This document shows, piece after piece, positions 44,693-54,261 of a stretch of 61,499 bases of DNA (position 1 is the stretch's first letter; the number at the start of each line of letters is the position of its first letter). The notes under the pieces were generated by a model. That model was not told the DNA's origin. It was given only the letters and a program-made list of their open reading frames with translations, and ran no database searches. The DNA is from Streptomyces pseudovenezuelae. GTDB taxonomy: Bacteria; Actinomycetota; Actinomycetes; Streptomycetales; Streptomycetaceae. The translations under genes and the position numbers were made by a program. The stretch lies in assembly GCF_001513955.1 (NCBI RefSeq), contig NZ_KQ948151.1:319089-380587 (forward strand), written 5' to 3'.

Positions 44693-45440
44693 CGCTGGAG
44701 GTGCTCCATGAGGCGAGAGAGGGGCGGTCTGTGGGCAGGCCGAAGACAGTCCTGGTCACGGTCGAGCCTCCTCTCGTGGAGCACCGGGCGGCTCCCGGTG
44801 GCTCGCCCATGGTGATGGTCGGACCCGGGGCGCGGCAACCGAATAACGCCGGCCCGCGTCGAGCTGACGGTCTGCCGGATTCCGGCGTGCTTCTCTGCAC
44901 CGGCTCGAACTGCTGCTCTTCGTAGGACGCCCCATGCCCCGATTCCCCGATGCCCGGACGCGGGCCGCCGTGGTCGACATCTGCAGGGTCAAGCAGTGCT
45001 GTCCCGCCGCCCGACGACGCTCGTGACCGGGGCGCCTCTTCGGCCCACCGAGCAGACGAACCATGGGACTGCCGTCCCGACTGGACCATGCCGCGGACCT
45101 TGCCGAGCCGTTCCCTTTCGTACCCGGTGAGGGCCTACGCCACAGCCGATCCACGCACACCCACATGCGCGGCATCTCCCACGAGGGCAAGACGCCCGTT
45201 GACGAGCTTGTCGGGGACCTACCCGTCGAGAGAGGTGCCGATGACGGCACGTCGTCGTACCACGCCCAGCCGACCTGGCGGGAGCCCAGGTCGGACGATT
45301 GCCCGTCTCAGGACCGAATGTCATCCGATCGGCCCACACGAACTCTGCCCCGAGGTGCGTCATACCCCATTCGGCCGCACGGTGGGGTTGACCAGGTTGC
45401 CCCTGAGCAACGGTTGTGATCACTGATGCGGGGAGGCGTC
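44693..45440. other. Gene-poor stretch
   Basis: Short frames are open on both strands between the kinase start and the small membrane protein, but none has a ribosome binding site plus a plausible protein. The last 60 bp contain GGGGAGG, the ribosome binding site of the next gene. Confidence 0.4.
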
Positions 45441-45581
45441 ATGCTCGTGATCGCTCTGCTTCTCCCCGTGATGCTGCTTCTCATGCTCTTCGGACTGCCG
45501 GCTCTGGAGTCCCGATTGTTCCCGCCGCCCCAGCCCGCCCCTCCAGAACAGGCGCCCCCGGAAGAGCCCTCGGCGCACTGA
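45441..45581 (+). CDS. 46-aa single-span membrane protein
   Basis: A short gene starts at ATG 45441 with GGGGAGG 5 nt upstream. The product is one hydrophobic helix (LVIALLLPVMLLLMLFGLPAL) followed by a proline/glutamate-rich tail (QPAPPEQAPPEEPSAH). An earlier in-frame ATG at 45426 lacks a ribosome binding site. Such mini membrane proteins with proline tails are common in Streptomyces and are often missed. It lies 146 nt before the 92-aa gene of the isoprenoid module and may belong to it. Confidence 0.6.
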   Translation: MLVIALLLPVMLLLMLFGLPALESRLFPPPQPAPPEQAPPEEPSAH

Positions 45582-45727
45582 CGCTTCGGCCCCTGATCGC
45601 ACATCCATCCGGTGTGATCGCTCATTGGTGAGTTCCCCCCACTTGCCACGTGCTGGGACGCGAGGCTGGGCAGGGCCGGCGCAAGCAAGGCGCCTTGAGG
45701 CGTGCGCTCTACGGGTGGGGAGAAAGT

Positions 45728-46006
45728 GTGACACAGCAGTCGGAACGCCCCGAAGGCCTGGAACAGCAAGCGGTGCTGCTGGTGGCGGGACTGGCCGATC
45801 TGACAGTGAGCACTTTGGGCTCGGCTCTCGGGACGATGCGCGGGCTGCTGCGTCGTTCCGACAAGGCCGCGCTGGCGGCCGAGGCCGAACGGGAACTCCT
45901 CACGCGCGGGCGCCTGGCACTCGACCGGCACGCTGCCGTACCACCGGCGCACCTGGAGATTCTCGCGCGGCGCACCATGGCCCGACAGGTCGACGAAGGT
46001 GTCTGA
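45728..46006 (+). CDS. 92-aa helical protein coupled to the prenyl synthase
   Basis: This small protein of unknown family is predicted largely helical (EGLEQQAVLLVAGLADLTV, then a basic GLLRRSDKAALAAEAE segment, ending ARRTMARQVDEGV). GTG 45728 is preceded by GGGGAG. The end overlaps the start of the polyprenyl synthase gene by 8 nt, so the two are translationally coupled, suggesting an accessory or membrane-docking subunit. Confidence 0.65.
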   Translation: MTQQSERPEGLEQQAVLLVAGLADLTVSTLGSALGTMRGLLRRSDKAALAAEAERELLTRGRLALDRHAAVPPAHLEILARRTMARQVDEGV

Positions 46007-47051
46007 ACACTGGGATCCGGCCGCGTTCAGGGCACAGGTCGACGAGGTGCTGCAACATTTCGTCGCCCACGAAACCGACCAGCTCGCGGTGATCGATCCC
46101 GCCCTGGCCCCGATTGCCCGGCAGGTGGAACAGGCGGTCACGGACGGAAAGCGGCTGCGAGCTGCTTTCTGCTACTGGGGATGGCGCGCGGCCGGGCAAC
46201 CCAACAGTGACGCGCTGGTGCGGGCGGCGGCCTCCATGGAGTTGGTCCACGCGGCCGCAATGGTGCATGACGACCTCATCGACGACAGCGCGATGCGGCA
46301 CGGCCGCCCCACCGCACACGTGGCCCTGCGAACAACGCTACGACGCCGCCCACGGGCGGCACACGCGGCCCGGTCATTGGCGATGCTGGTGGGGGACCTA
46401 CTGATGTCGTTGGCCGGGCAGCTGTTCGCCACCAGCGGCCTGCCCGCCGCCTTCCTCGGCCGGGCCCGTCCGCTATGGGCGGCTCTCGCCCGCGAGTTGA
46501 TCGCCGGCGAGTGCCTGGAGATCCTGCACTCCGGAACCACTCCCGACATCACCGCGTCGCTGAAGGTGATCCGGTACAAGACCGCCAAGTACACCGTCGA
46601 GCAGCCCCTGCTGATCGGCGGAGCTCTGGCCGGCGCCGACGAGCGGCTGCGTGAGGGGTACTCGGCGTACGGCCTGCCGCTCGGCGAGGCGTTTCAGCTC
46701 AGGGACGACCTGCTGGGTCTGTTCGGGGATCCGGAGCGCACCGGCAAGGCCAACCTCGACGATGTTCGCGCCCACCGACCCACCGCTCTGCTGGCGGAAA
46801 CATGGCGCATCGCCGGTGAGGGAGAGCGCGAACAGCTGCGCGCCCTGCTGGGCCGACGCGACCTGGCCCACAACGGCTTGGAAGCCGTGCGCGCGGTGAT
46901 GCTCCGGCTGAAAGCGCCGGACCGCGTCGAGGACATGATCACCGCTCGGGTCCAGGAGGCCACGGTCTGCCTGCACGAGCTGGACATCCCCGCGGACGCC
47001 ACCGCGGCTCTGACCGCGCTGGCCCGGTCGGCGACAGCCCGCCACCACTGA
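45999..47051 (+). CDS. Polyprenyl (trans-isoprenyl) diphosphate synthase
   Basis: This is a 350-aa class I isoprenyl synthase. It has the first aspartate-rich motif DDLIDD with the preceding chain-length region MELVHAAAMVH, a KTAKYTVEQP substrate loop, and the second motif region FQLRDDLLGLFGDPERTGK. It would build geranylgeranyl or a longer all-trans prenyl diphosphate from IPP. The residues just before DDLIDD are small (AAMV), which would allow chains beyond C15. The GTG start at 45999 overlaps the 92-aa gene. The next gene, an Lcp/MpaB-type oxygenase, follows after 98 nt. Confidence 0.9.
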   Translation: MSEHWDPAAFRAQVDEVLQHFVAHETDQLAVIDPALAPIARQVEQAVTDGKRLRAAFCYWGWRAAGQPNSDALVRAAASMELVHAAAMVHDDLIDDSAMRHGRPTAHVALRTTLRRRPRAAHAARSLAMLVGDLLMSLAGQLFATSGLPAAFLGRARPLWAALARELIAGECLEILHSGTTPDITASLKVIRYKTAKYTVEQPLLIGGALAGADERLREGYSAYGLPLGEAFQLRDDLLGLFGDPERTGKANLDDVRAHRPTALLAETWRIAGEGEREQLRALLGRRDLAHNGLEAVRAVMLRLKAPDRVEDMITARVQEATVCLHELDIPADATAALTALARSATARHH

Positions 47052-47149
47052 CGGCCGCGGTGGGGCGCGCCTCGCACAGGGGACCGGCCACACCGCCTCA
47101 TACCCACGAACAGCACTCCACTCGCCCCGCCCGCTCAAGGAGCCCTGTG

Positions 47150-48310
47150 ATGCCCCACACCGACGCGTCCATGGACGCCCTGCGCCTCGCCGGTGACGAA
47201 CTCGCCGACGCCACCGTCGCCGCGCTGTTCGAGCGTGGTGAGGTCGGCGCGTTCAACACACTCATGCGGTACGTGTCCACCGCCGGAGCTCCCCTGCCCG
47301 ACGGACTGCCCGCCGTCGCCCGTGAATACCTCCAGGCCACCAACGCCCCGCCTGGCTGGGTGGACTGGGAGGAGATGGAGAAGGCCCGTTTGTTCTTCAT
47401 CGACAACAACGTGCACATCTCCACCGCGCTGTCGTTCGCCTCCATGCCGGCCTGCTACCTCGTCCCGCACGTGGCCCGGCTGCTGTCGACCACCCATGGG
47501 CTGAAGTACCCCTCCAAGCGGATGGCGGAGACCGGCCAGTTCACCGTCTACCTGATGCAGCCCGACGCGTTCGAGGCCGGCAGCCGCTTCATCCCGGCCG
47601 CACAGAAGGTCCGCCTCCTGCACGCCTCCATCCGTCACCACCTCAAGCGCGAGAACCGCTGGGACGCCACCACACTGGGCGTACCGATCTGCCAGGAGGA
47701 CATGATCGGCGGCCAGATGTTCTTCTCGCTCCTCGTACTGGACTCGCTGCACCGCCTCGGCATCCACATGTCCACCGAGGGCGCAGAGGCCTACTACTAC
47801 GCATGGCGGGTGGTGGGAGCGATGCTCGGCGTCGACCAAGACGCCGTCCCCAGGACCTTGGAGGAGGCCCGCCACTTCCTGGACCTGTACATGATCCGGC
47901 ACATGGGGCCCTCCCAGGAGGGCGCGCACCTGACGCAACAGCTGGTTCACCTGTACGAGGAAGTCGTGCCCGGCACGTTCTTCGACCCGCTCGTCTCCGC
48001 GCTGATCCGCCATCTGATCGGCGACACCTGTGCCGACTGGCTTCAGCTCCCCCGCACCGCCTGGGACACCGCCGTCAAGGCTGTCCCCCACCTGCTGGGC
48101 GTCCTTGAGACCATCGAGGACCGCTCACCGCTGGGCGCCTGGGCACTGGACCGCCTCGGCCACCTCACCACCATCCTTGAGCTGTCCTCCCTCACCCGCG
48201 GACGCGTCATGCACTACGCCATCCCCGAACAGCTCAGGAGCGAATACGGCATCACCGACACCGTGCCCCGCTCACACCGATGGACTCCGCCCGCTCCCAG
48301 CATCATCTGA
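47150..48310 (+). CDS. Lcp/MpaB-type haem oxygenase (DUF2236)
   Basis: This is a 386-aa protein of the oxygenase-MpaB/latex-clearing-protein family. Markers are FASMPACYLVPHVARLL, RMAETGQF, and the KVRLLHASIRHHLK stretch (about 153-166), whose histidine would be the axial ligand of a b-type haem. Lcp cleaves the double bonds of polyisoprene with O2. No signal peptide is visible, unlike rubber-degrading Lcp, so an intracellular isoprenoid substrate made by the upstream synthase is plausible. ATG 47150 has AGGAG upstream. Confidence 0.82.
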   Translation: MPHTDASMDALRLAGDELADATVAALFERGEVGAFNTLMRYVSTAGAPLPDGLPAVAREYLQATNAPPGWVDWEEMEKARLFFIDNNVHISTALSFASMPACYLVPHVARLLSTTHGLKYPSKRMAETGQFTVYLMQPDAFEAGSRFIPAAQKVRLLHASIRHHLKRENRWDATTLGVPICQEDMIGGQMFFSLLVLDSLHRLGIHMSTEGAEAYYYAWRVVGAMLGVDQDAVPRTLEEARHFLDLYMIRHMGPSQEGAHLTQQLVHLYEEVVPGTFFDPLVSALIRHLIGDTCADWLQLPRTAWDTAVKAVPHLLGVLETIEDRSPLGAWALDRLGHLTTILELSSLTRGRVMHYAIPEQLRSEYGITDTVPRSHRWTPPAPSII

Positions 48311-48378
48311 CCGTCAGCATGACGCGCGGCGGGTACCGAACGGTCGGTGATCTGCGTCGGCGAAGAGCCAGGAATCGC

Positions 48379-48735
48379 TTACGAAGGCCAGTCGGAGGGA
48401 AGTCCGTCGTTCTCGTCGTAAAAGTCTTCCCCCGCTTTGGCGATCGCCGCCACGGCGCTCTCGTAGGCGTAGCCGTATTCGGTGACCGACAGCGACTCGC
48501 AGCCGGGCGGCCGGGTCTTCGGCGGGGCCGTCTCCCCGGCGTAGAGCGAGGTGACGCCCGTCATACAGGCGCGGATGGCCTCGGCGTCGGCCGGGGGCGC
48601 GGTGGCGGCCGTGGACGTCGGGGAGGAAGCCGTAGCACTGTCCGCCGGGCTGTCGGAGCCCTCAGATCCGTCCGAACAGGCGGCAAGTGTCATCAGTAGG
48701 GCTGCCGTGGATATGAGCGCTGCCGTGGTCCGCAT
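48379..48735 (-). CDS. Small lipoprotein of unknown function
   Basis: This is a 118-aa protein with a lipoprotein signal (hydrophobic core then LAAC) and a Ser/Thr/Ala-rich linker. A compact domain with two cysteines follows (IRACMTGVTS, PPGCESLSV) and ends in DENDGLPSDWPS. I do not recognise the domain. ATG 48735 is preferred for the signal peptide. It converges with the Lcp-like oxygenase gene and appears monocistronic. Confidence 0.7.
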   Translation of the reverse strand: MRTTAALISTAALLMTLAACSDGSEGSDSPADSATASSPTSTAATAPPADAEAIRACMTGVTSLYAGETAPPKTRPPGCESLSVTEYGYAYESAVAAIAKAGEDFYDENDGLPSDWPS

Positions 48736-49349
48736 GGCCCTTGCCCCCAAGTGATGTTGAAGACGAGATCACATAGTGTCAGATACGGGCAGGTGCTGCG
48801 CTGGTGAGCGCTGAGGAGGCAGCGGCCACGGCCGTACCGGGGTCCGCCGGATCAAAGCCGCCACCGTGAAGAGCCGCCTCTTCCCCCGAGCCCGTCAGCC
48901 CGTCCAGATCAAGCGCCCGCGCGCCGACCGCAAGACCTGCGGGACCACCGTCAAAACGGTCTGCGCAGTCACCAGCCCGAACGCCGTGCGGGGCACCGCG
49001 GCCCGGCTCGCCGATGCTGGTGGTTCCGGCTGTCGGAAGGTGTGCAACCGGTGCCGTGTACCACGACAGTTGTGACGGGCGCGCTTGACCGCGGAGACGA
49101 GTAGGACCACGGTCGGCAGCGGAACCAGCACCAGTTCCAGGAAAAGCCCCAGAAGCGGGAGGCCAGCACCGCGCCGGCGATGGAGCCTGCGGCCATGATC
49201 GTGGCGATGGCCACTGCTGCGCGCCTTCGGCCCCGCGGCAGCCGTCCGTGCGACGGTCGTGGCGGCTGTGGGTTCCGTCAGCGCCGGGCCGGCGGAGACC
49301 AGGCCGCAGTTCCTCAGGTCAGGAAACCCGGCAGACGGGCAGGTGGCGC
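48736..49349. other. Gene-poor stretch
   Basis: No supported gene. A leftward frame from ATG 49214 begins like a membrane protein (MAIATIMAAGSIAGAVLASR) and, after a 1-nt shift, continues as LGLFLELVLVPLPTVVLLVS, which suggests a frameshifted small membrane protein. Confidence 0.35.
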
Positions 49350-50789
49350 ATGGCAGGGACGGCAGCGGCGGGAGCCAAGGGAGGTGCGGCCGGGGCACGT
49401 CGAGTGCTCGCCCCACTGGCGTTGGCGCAGTTCATCTGCAGTTTCGCGGGTTCGAACATGAACGTGATGATCAACGACATCAGCGAGGACCTGGACACCA
49501 CCGTGCAGGGTGTGCAGGTCGCGATCACGATCTTTCTGCTGGTGATGGCCGCGTTGATGATCCCGGGCGGGAAGCTGACCGACAAGTGGGGACGCAAGCG
49601 CTGCCTGCTGGCGGGGCTCGTGGTCTACGGGGTCGGGGCGGTGCTCAGCGCGGCCGCGCCAGGGCTGGGCGTGCTGATCCTCGGCAACTCGATCCTGGAG
49701 GGTGTGGGTACGGCGTTGCTGATCCCGCCGGTCTACATCCTGACCACGCTGCTGTTCACCGACATGGCCTCCCGGGCGCGGGCGTTCGGCGCGATCATGG
49801 CGATGGGCGGGATCGGTGCGGCCGCCGGTCCGCTGATCGGCGGGCTGATCACGAGCGCGATCAGCTGGCGGGCCGCGTTCGTGTTCCAGGCGCTGGTGAT
49901 CGTGTTGATCGTGGTGCTCAGCCGCCGAATCACCGATCCGCTGCCGCCCGACCCCGCCCGGTCCTTCGACACGGTCGGGGCGGTGCTGTCGGCGGCGGGC
50001 CTGGTGCTGCTGGTGACGGGCATCCTGGCCGTCGACAACAACGGGTGGCTCGCGCTGGGCCTGCTGCTGGCCGGTGCGCTGGTGCTGGTCGGCTTCTTCT
50101 TCTGGGTGCGCGGCCGCGAGCGCGCCGGCCGAGAGGCGCTGCTGTCGACGGGTCTGTTCCGCAACCGCACCTCCAACCTCGGTCTGGTCACCCAGAACAC
50201 GCAGTGGCTGATGCTGATGGGCGTCTCGTTCACGGTTGCCGCCTACCTGCAGGTCGTGCGCGGCTACGACGCGATCGAGACCGGTGTCATCTTCACCGCC
50301 GCGACCCTCGGCATCCTCGCCTCCTCACTGGCTGCCGAGAAGCTGGCCCGGCGCCGGGCGCAGCGCACCCTCATCATGGCGGGCTTCGTCGTGACGACCG
50401 CCGGCATCGCGGTGCTGCTGGCCCTGGTCGCCTGGAAGCCCGGTGCCTGGGCGTTCGCCCCCGGCCTGCTGCTGATCGGCCTGGGGCTGGGGGTGATGCT
50501 CACGCCGTCGGTGAACGTGGTCCAGTCGTGCTTCCCCGAGACGCAGCAGGGCGAGATCTCCGGCCTGTCGCGCAGCATCTCCAACCTCGGCTCCTCACTC
50601 GGCACTGCCGTCGCGGGAACGATCCTGGTGTCGGGGCTCAGTAAGGGCGCGTACGCGGCGGCCATGGCGGCGCTCGCGGTCGTCGGCCTGGGCGGGCTGA
50701 CCGCCGCAGCCCTGCTGCCGCGTGCCGGCCGGGCCCCTGCCACCGGGGCCGGGACGACGCCGCCAGGGGCGCCGCAGCAGTGGCCGTGA
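49350..50789 (+). CDS. MFS multidrug transporter (DHA2, 14-TM type)
   Basis: This is a 479-aa transporter with about 14 membrane helices. It has the motif A loop GGKLTDKWGRKR and a motif C-like AMGGIGAAAGPLIGGLI (G-x8-G-x3-GP-x2-GG style) typical of drug/H+ antiporters. The C-terminal tail is Ala/Pro-rich and cytosolic. No TetR/MarR gene is adjacent, so its regulation is not evident. ATG 49350 is chosen because the first helix follows within 20 residues. Confidence 0.87.
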   Translation: MAGTAAAGAKGGAAGARRVLAPLALAQFICSFAGSNMNVMINDISEDLDTTVQGVQVAITIFLLVMAALMIPGGKLTDKWGRKRCLLAGLVVYGVGAVLSAAAPGLGVLILGNSILEGVGTALLIPPVYILTTLLFTDMASRARAFGAIMAMGGIGAAAGPLIGGLITSAISWRAAFVFQALVIVLIVVLSRRITDPLPPDPARSFDTVGAVLSAAGLVLLVTGILAVDNNGWLALGLLLAGALVLVGFFFWVRGRERAGREALLSTGLFRNRTSNLGLVTQNTQWLMLMGVSFTVAAYLQVVRGYDAIETGVIFTAATLGILASSLAAEKLARRRAQRTLIMAGFVVTTAGIAVLLALVAWKPGAWAFAPGLLLIGLGLGVMLTPSVNVVQSCFPETQQGEISGLSRSISNLGSSLGTAVAGTILVSGLSKGAYAAAMAALAVVGLGGLTAAALLPRAGRAPATGAGTTPPGAPQQWP

Positions 50790-50804
50790 CACGTCGTGTG
50801 CCTC

Positions 50805-50835
50805 GGCTGACCGCCGACGGTTCCCGCGGTCAGCC
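50805..50835. terminator. Bidirectional terminator overlapping a stop codon
   Basis: A perfect 10-bp stem GGCTGACCGC/GCGGTCAGCC (50805-50814 with 50826-50835) has an 11-nt loop. It separates the converging MFS and GH15 genes. The right arm contains the GH15 stop codon. Confidence 0.78.
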
Positions 50836-52677
50836 GGTCCGTCCCTCGGCGCGGTCGAGCTCTTCGTCCAGGGCGAGGGCGGCGTCGATGAGGGCCAGGT
50901 GGGTGAACGCCTGCGGGAAGTTACCGAGCTGCTCGCCCGAGGGGCCGATCTCTTCGGCGAACAGGCCGACGTGGTTGGCGTAGGTGAGCATCTTGGAGAA
51001 GGCGTACCGGGCCTGGTTGAGGCGTCCGGCGCGGGCGAGTGCCTCCACGTACAGGAAGCTGCACAGGTTGAAGGTGCCTTCCGAGCCGCGCAGGCCGTCC
51101 GGGGAGGCGGCGGGGTTGTAGCGGTAGACGAGGCTGTCGCTGACGAGTTCGCTGTCCATGGCGTCGAGGGTCGTCAGCCAGTCGGGGTCGGTGGGGGTGA
51201 GGAAGCCCACCTTGGGCATCAGGAGCAGGGAGGCATCGAGAACGTCGGTGTCGTAGTGCTGGACGAACGCCGCTCGTTCTTCATTCCAACCGTGATCGAC
51301 GATCTGCCGCAGGACCGCGTCGCGTGCCTGCGACCAACGGGTCAGGTCGCCGGGCCGGGAGTGCGCGGTGGCGAGTTTCACCGCACGGTCGAAGGCGACC
51401 CAGGTCATCAGCCGGCTGTAGGTGAAGTTCTGCTTTCCGCCGCGGGTCTCCCAGATGCCCTCGTCGGGGCGGTCCCAGTGGTCGACGAGCCAGTCGATGA
51501 CGCCTGCGAAGACATGCCAGCCGCGGACGGCGCCGATGTCCTCCGCCTGGGCGAGCGCGTAGGCGGCCTCGCCGTAGATGTCGAGCTGGATCTGGTCGGC
51601 GGCGGCGTTTCCGGCCCGTACCGGGGAGGAGCGGCGGTAGCCCTCCAGGTGGTCCAGCACCTCCTCGGTCAGGTGCGGTTCGCCGTCGACGCGGTACATG
51701 ATCTGCAGTGGCTCTCCGGAGGCGGTACCTCCGGCGTCCAGACGCTCGCGCAGCCACCGGCGGAAGGCATTCGCCTCCGCGGTGAAGCCGAGGTCGATCA
51801 ACGACCGCACCGACAGGGAAGCGTCACGTACCCAGGTGTAGCGGTAGTCCCAGTTCCGTTCCCCGCCGATCTGTTCGGGCAGGCCCATGGTGGCGGCAGC
51901 GATCGGGGCGCCCGTGGGAGCGTAGGTGAGGAGCTTGAGGGTGATGGCCGAGCGGGTGACCATCTCGTGCCAGCGGCCGCGGTAGCGGGAGGCCCGCAGC
52001 CAGTCCAGCCAGAAGGCGGTGCACGCCTCGAACTCGGTGCTGACCGTGTCGACGGTGAGGCTCGTGCTCCCGGGCCGCCCGCTCAGCGCGCCCGGTTCGC
52101 CCGACTCGCTGGTGAGCACCACGGCGGCACGCTCCCCGGCATGCAGCGTGAATCGGGCGGACACGTCCGTACCGTCCGGATGCAGGTCGACCGGCGCGGT
52201 GGCCTGCAACTGCAGATCCGCGCCAGGACCGCGGAACAGCATCGATCCGTCGTCGAGACGGGTCAGGTCATGTGCGGCCCGGCCGTAGTCGAAGCGGGGC
52301 CGGCAGATCAGCTCGAACGGCATGCTCCCGCGCACCACCCGCGCGACCCGGATCAGCCGGTGCCGGGCAGACGGCGTCGGCGACGTGTCGGGCGGCATGA
52401 AGTCGACGACTTCGCCGACGCCGCTCGGCGCCATGAAACGGGTGATCAGGACGGCGGTGTCGGGAAGGTAGAGCTGGCGGACGGTGGCGTCGCCCCCGAC
52501 GTCGGCGGCCAGACGGCAGAAACCGCCGCGGTCGCTGTCGAGCAGCGAGGCGAACACGCTGGGCGAGTCGAACCGGGGCGTGCACCACCAGTCCACGGTG
52601 CCGTCGGCGGCGATCAGCGCTGCCGTCTGCAGATCGCCGACGATGCCGTGGTCCGCGATCGGGGGGTACTCGTTCAC
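50830..52677 (-). CDS. GH15-family glucoamylase/trehalase-like hydrolase
   Basis: This is a 615-aa cytosolic protein. The N-terminal beta-sandwich (HGIVGDLQTAALIAADGTVDWWC) is followed by an (alpha/alpha)6 barrel with GGERNWDYRYTWVRDASL, the acid glutamate region EGIWETRGG, and the base region GPSGEQLGNFPQAFTH. This is the type of mycobacterial and Streptomyces trehalases and glucoamylase-like enzymes. The GTG start at 52677 has GAGGAGG upstream. The likely substrate is trehalose or maltodextrin. The SigB-type sigma factor lies about 500 bp upstream on the same strand, compatible with a stress link. Confidence 0.88.
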   Translation of the reverse strand: MNEYPPIADHGIVGDLQTAALIAADGTVDWWCTPRFDSPSVFASLLDSDRGGFCRLAADVGGDATVRQLYLPDTAVLITRFMAPSGVGEVVDFMPPDTSPTPSARHRLIRVARVVRGSMPFELICRPRFDYGRAAHDLTRLDDGSMLFRGPGADLQLQATAPVDLHPDGTDVSARFTLHAGERAAVVLTSESGEPGALSGRPGSTSLTVDTVSTEFEACTAFWLDWLRASRYRGRWHEMVTRSAITLKLLTYAPTGAPIAAATMGLPEQIGGERNWDYRYTWVRDASLSVRSLIDLGFTAEANAFRRWLRERLDAGGTASGEPLQIMYRVDGEPHLTEEVLDHLEGYRRSSPVRAGNAAADQIQLDIYGEAAYALAQAEDIGAVRGWHVFAGVIDWLVDHWDRPDEGIWETRGGKQNFTYSRLMTWVAFDRAVKLATAHSRPGDLTRWSQARDAVLRQIVDHGWNEERAAFVQHYDTDVLDASLLLMPKVGFLTPTDPDWLTTLDAMDSELVSDSLVYRYNPAASPDGLRGSEGTFNLCSFLYVEALARAGRLNQARYAFSKMLTYANHVGLFAEEIGPSGEQLGNFPQAFTHLALIDAALALDEELDRAEGRTG

Positions 52678-53179
52678 AGCGCCTCCTCGGGCATCTGCAC
52701 CAGCGAGAGACCCGCGGAACCCTTCGCACCCGCTCCGCCAGTGGTGCATCCTGCGTGCGGCCGACAGCGCCTGCGCCCCGACCAAACGCCCGCATCTGCC
52801 CATCATCGCGACGCCGGGCGCCCCTGGCCACCTGTGGCCGGAGCGGTCCCCTGCGGCCCTGCGCTCCCTCGTCAACGCTCGGGGCCGCTGCCCTTGGGGG
52901 TTGCACCGGCTCAGGTGTTGTCCTGGCCGCCGACGCGTTTGCCGGTACCGGCGGTGGTCTGGCGGACGCCGAGTAGGCGACCGACGACCACGGCAGAGAC
53001 AACCGGCGCTCGGCCCCTCACTCGGGTCGGTCAGCGTCGCGCTGCGCGCATCACGCTGATCGGGCTGCCGCCCTTCGGGAATTCTCCGATCCGCTGATCG
53101 CACAACGCCAACGGGCGCCACGCTCCGGCCAACACCCGTCGGCGAATCTGCAGAACGCGAAGCGCTTTCGCCGGTGGCC
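52678..53179. other. Gene-free stretch between GH15 and the sigma factor
   Basis: About 500 bp in which I see only GC-bias frames. No palindrome or clear promoter stands out. Confidence 0.4.
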
Positions 53180-54025
53180 TCACCGCTGGGCGAACATGCC
53201 TTCACGCAGGCGGCCCAGGGTCCGTGACAGGAGTCGGGAGACGTGCATCTGGGACACGCCCAGGTGTTCGCCGATCTGTGCCTGGGTGAGTTCTTCCACG
53301 AACCGCATGTGGATGATCTGCCGGTCTCGCTCGTCGAGTTCGGCGAGCAGCGGGGCAAGGGTGTGGAAGTCCTCCACCAGTTCCAGCGCCTGGTCTTCGG
53401 CACCGATGAAGTCCTGCAGAGCGCTCTCGCCGTCTTCGCTTCCGCTGATCGCGGCGTCCAGGGAGGAGGAGTTGTAGCCGTTGGCGGCCAGTCGGGCTTC
53501 CCGCACCTCGTCCTCGGGCAGGCTCATCAGCTCCGACAGTTCCTTCACCGTCGGCGTGCGCCCCAGACGGCTGCGGAGCTCTTCGGTGGCGCGGGCGAGC
53601 TGGACGCGGGCCTCCTGCAGACGGCGCGGCACGTGCACGGCCCAAGTGGTGTCACGGAAGAACCGCTTGATCTCACCGACGATGTAAGGAATCGCGAACG
53701 AGGTGAACTCCACCTCACGGGTCAGCTCGAACCGGTCGATCGCCTTGATCAACCCGATCATGCCGACCTGGACGATGTCCTCCATCTCCTCCGGACCGCG
53801 GCTGCGGAAACGGCCGGCCGCGAAGCGGACGAGGGACATGTTCATCTCGATCAGTGTGTTGCGCGCATAGCTGTACTCGGGCGTGCCCTCTTCCAGGACC
53901 GCCAGCTGGTCGAAGAACAGCCTTGTGAGCTCGCGAGCATCCTTGGGCGCCACCCGGGAGGGATCGGCGATCTCCGGCAGCTCGCTCGTCAGCCTGTCCC
54001 CTGCACGAATGCCCGTCAGCGTCAT
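53180..54025 (-). CDS. SigB/F/G-family stress sigma factor
   Basis: This is a 281-aa alternative sigma-70. Region 2 is visible in NMSLVRFAAGRFRSRGPEEMEDIVQVG and FTSFAIPYIVGEIKRFFRD, region 3 in VPRRLQEARVQLARA, and region 4 with the HTH in ELTQAQIGEHLGVSQMHVSRLLSRTL. It is of the SigB/SigF type that controls stress and sporulation genes in Streptomyces and is usually held by anti-sigma factors; none is encoded next to it. ATG 54025 has GGGAGGGG upstream. Confidence 0.92.
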   Translation of the reverse strand: MTLTGIRAGDRLTSELPEIADPSRVAPKDARELTRLFFDQLAVLEEGTPEYSYARNTLIEMNMSLVRFAAGRFRSRGPEEMEDIVQVGMIGLIKAIDRFELTREVEFTSFAIPYIVGEIKRFFRDTTWAVHVPRRLQEARVQLARATEELRSRLGRTPTVKELSELMSLPEDEVREARLAANGYNSSSLDAAISGSEDGESALQDFIGAEDQALELVEDFHTLAPLLAELDERDRQIIHMRFVEELTQAQIGEHLGVSQMHVSRLLSRTLGRLREGMFAQR

Positions 54026-54261
54026 ATCGCCCCTCCCAAGAATCGAGCCAACCGCTACTGCCTGCACAAGCGGCCGACGCCCGACCGCTTACCCCCACAT
54101 CCTGTACCTATGCCCGCGCCTCTGTGAATCCTCCGCGCAGTGGCCGTGCGGGCGGCAACCGAACGAACGCGCCGCTGACGAGGACCGGGCCACAGGGAAG
54201 TTCGCATCCACAGCTCCTGGGCCGGCAACTGATCTCCGACGGAAGACGATCTTCGCCATGG

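Noticed and set aside
48969..49214. Leftward membrane-protein-like frame that needs a 1-nt shift to stay hydrophobic
   Set aside because: The similarity is only hydrophobicity. No family match or ribosome binding site supports a gene or pseudogene call.
50722..53097. Long plus-strand open frame over the GH15 gene
   Set aside because: Antisense shadow; GH15 motifs on the other strand are unambiguous.
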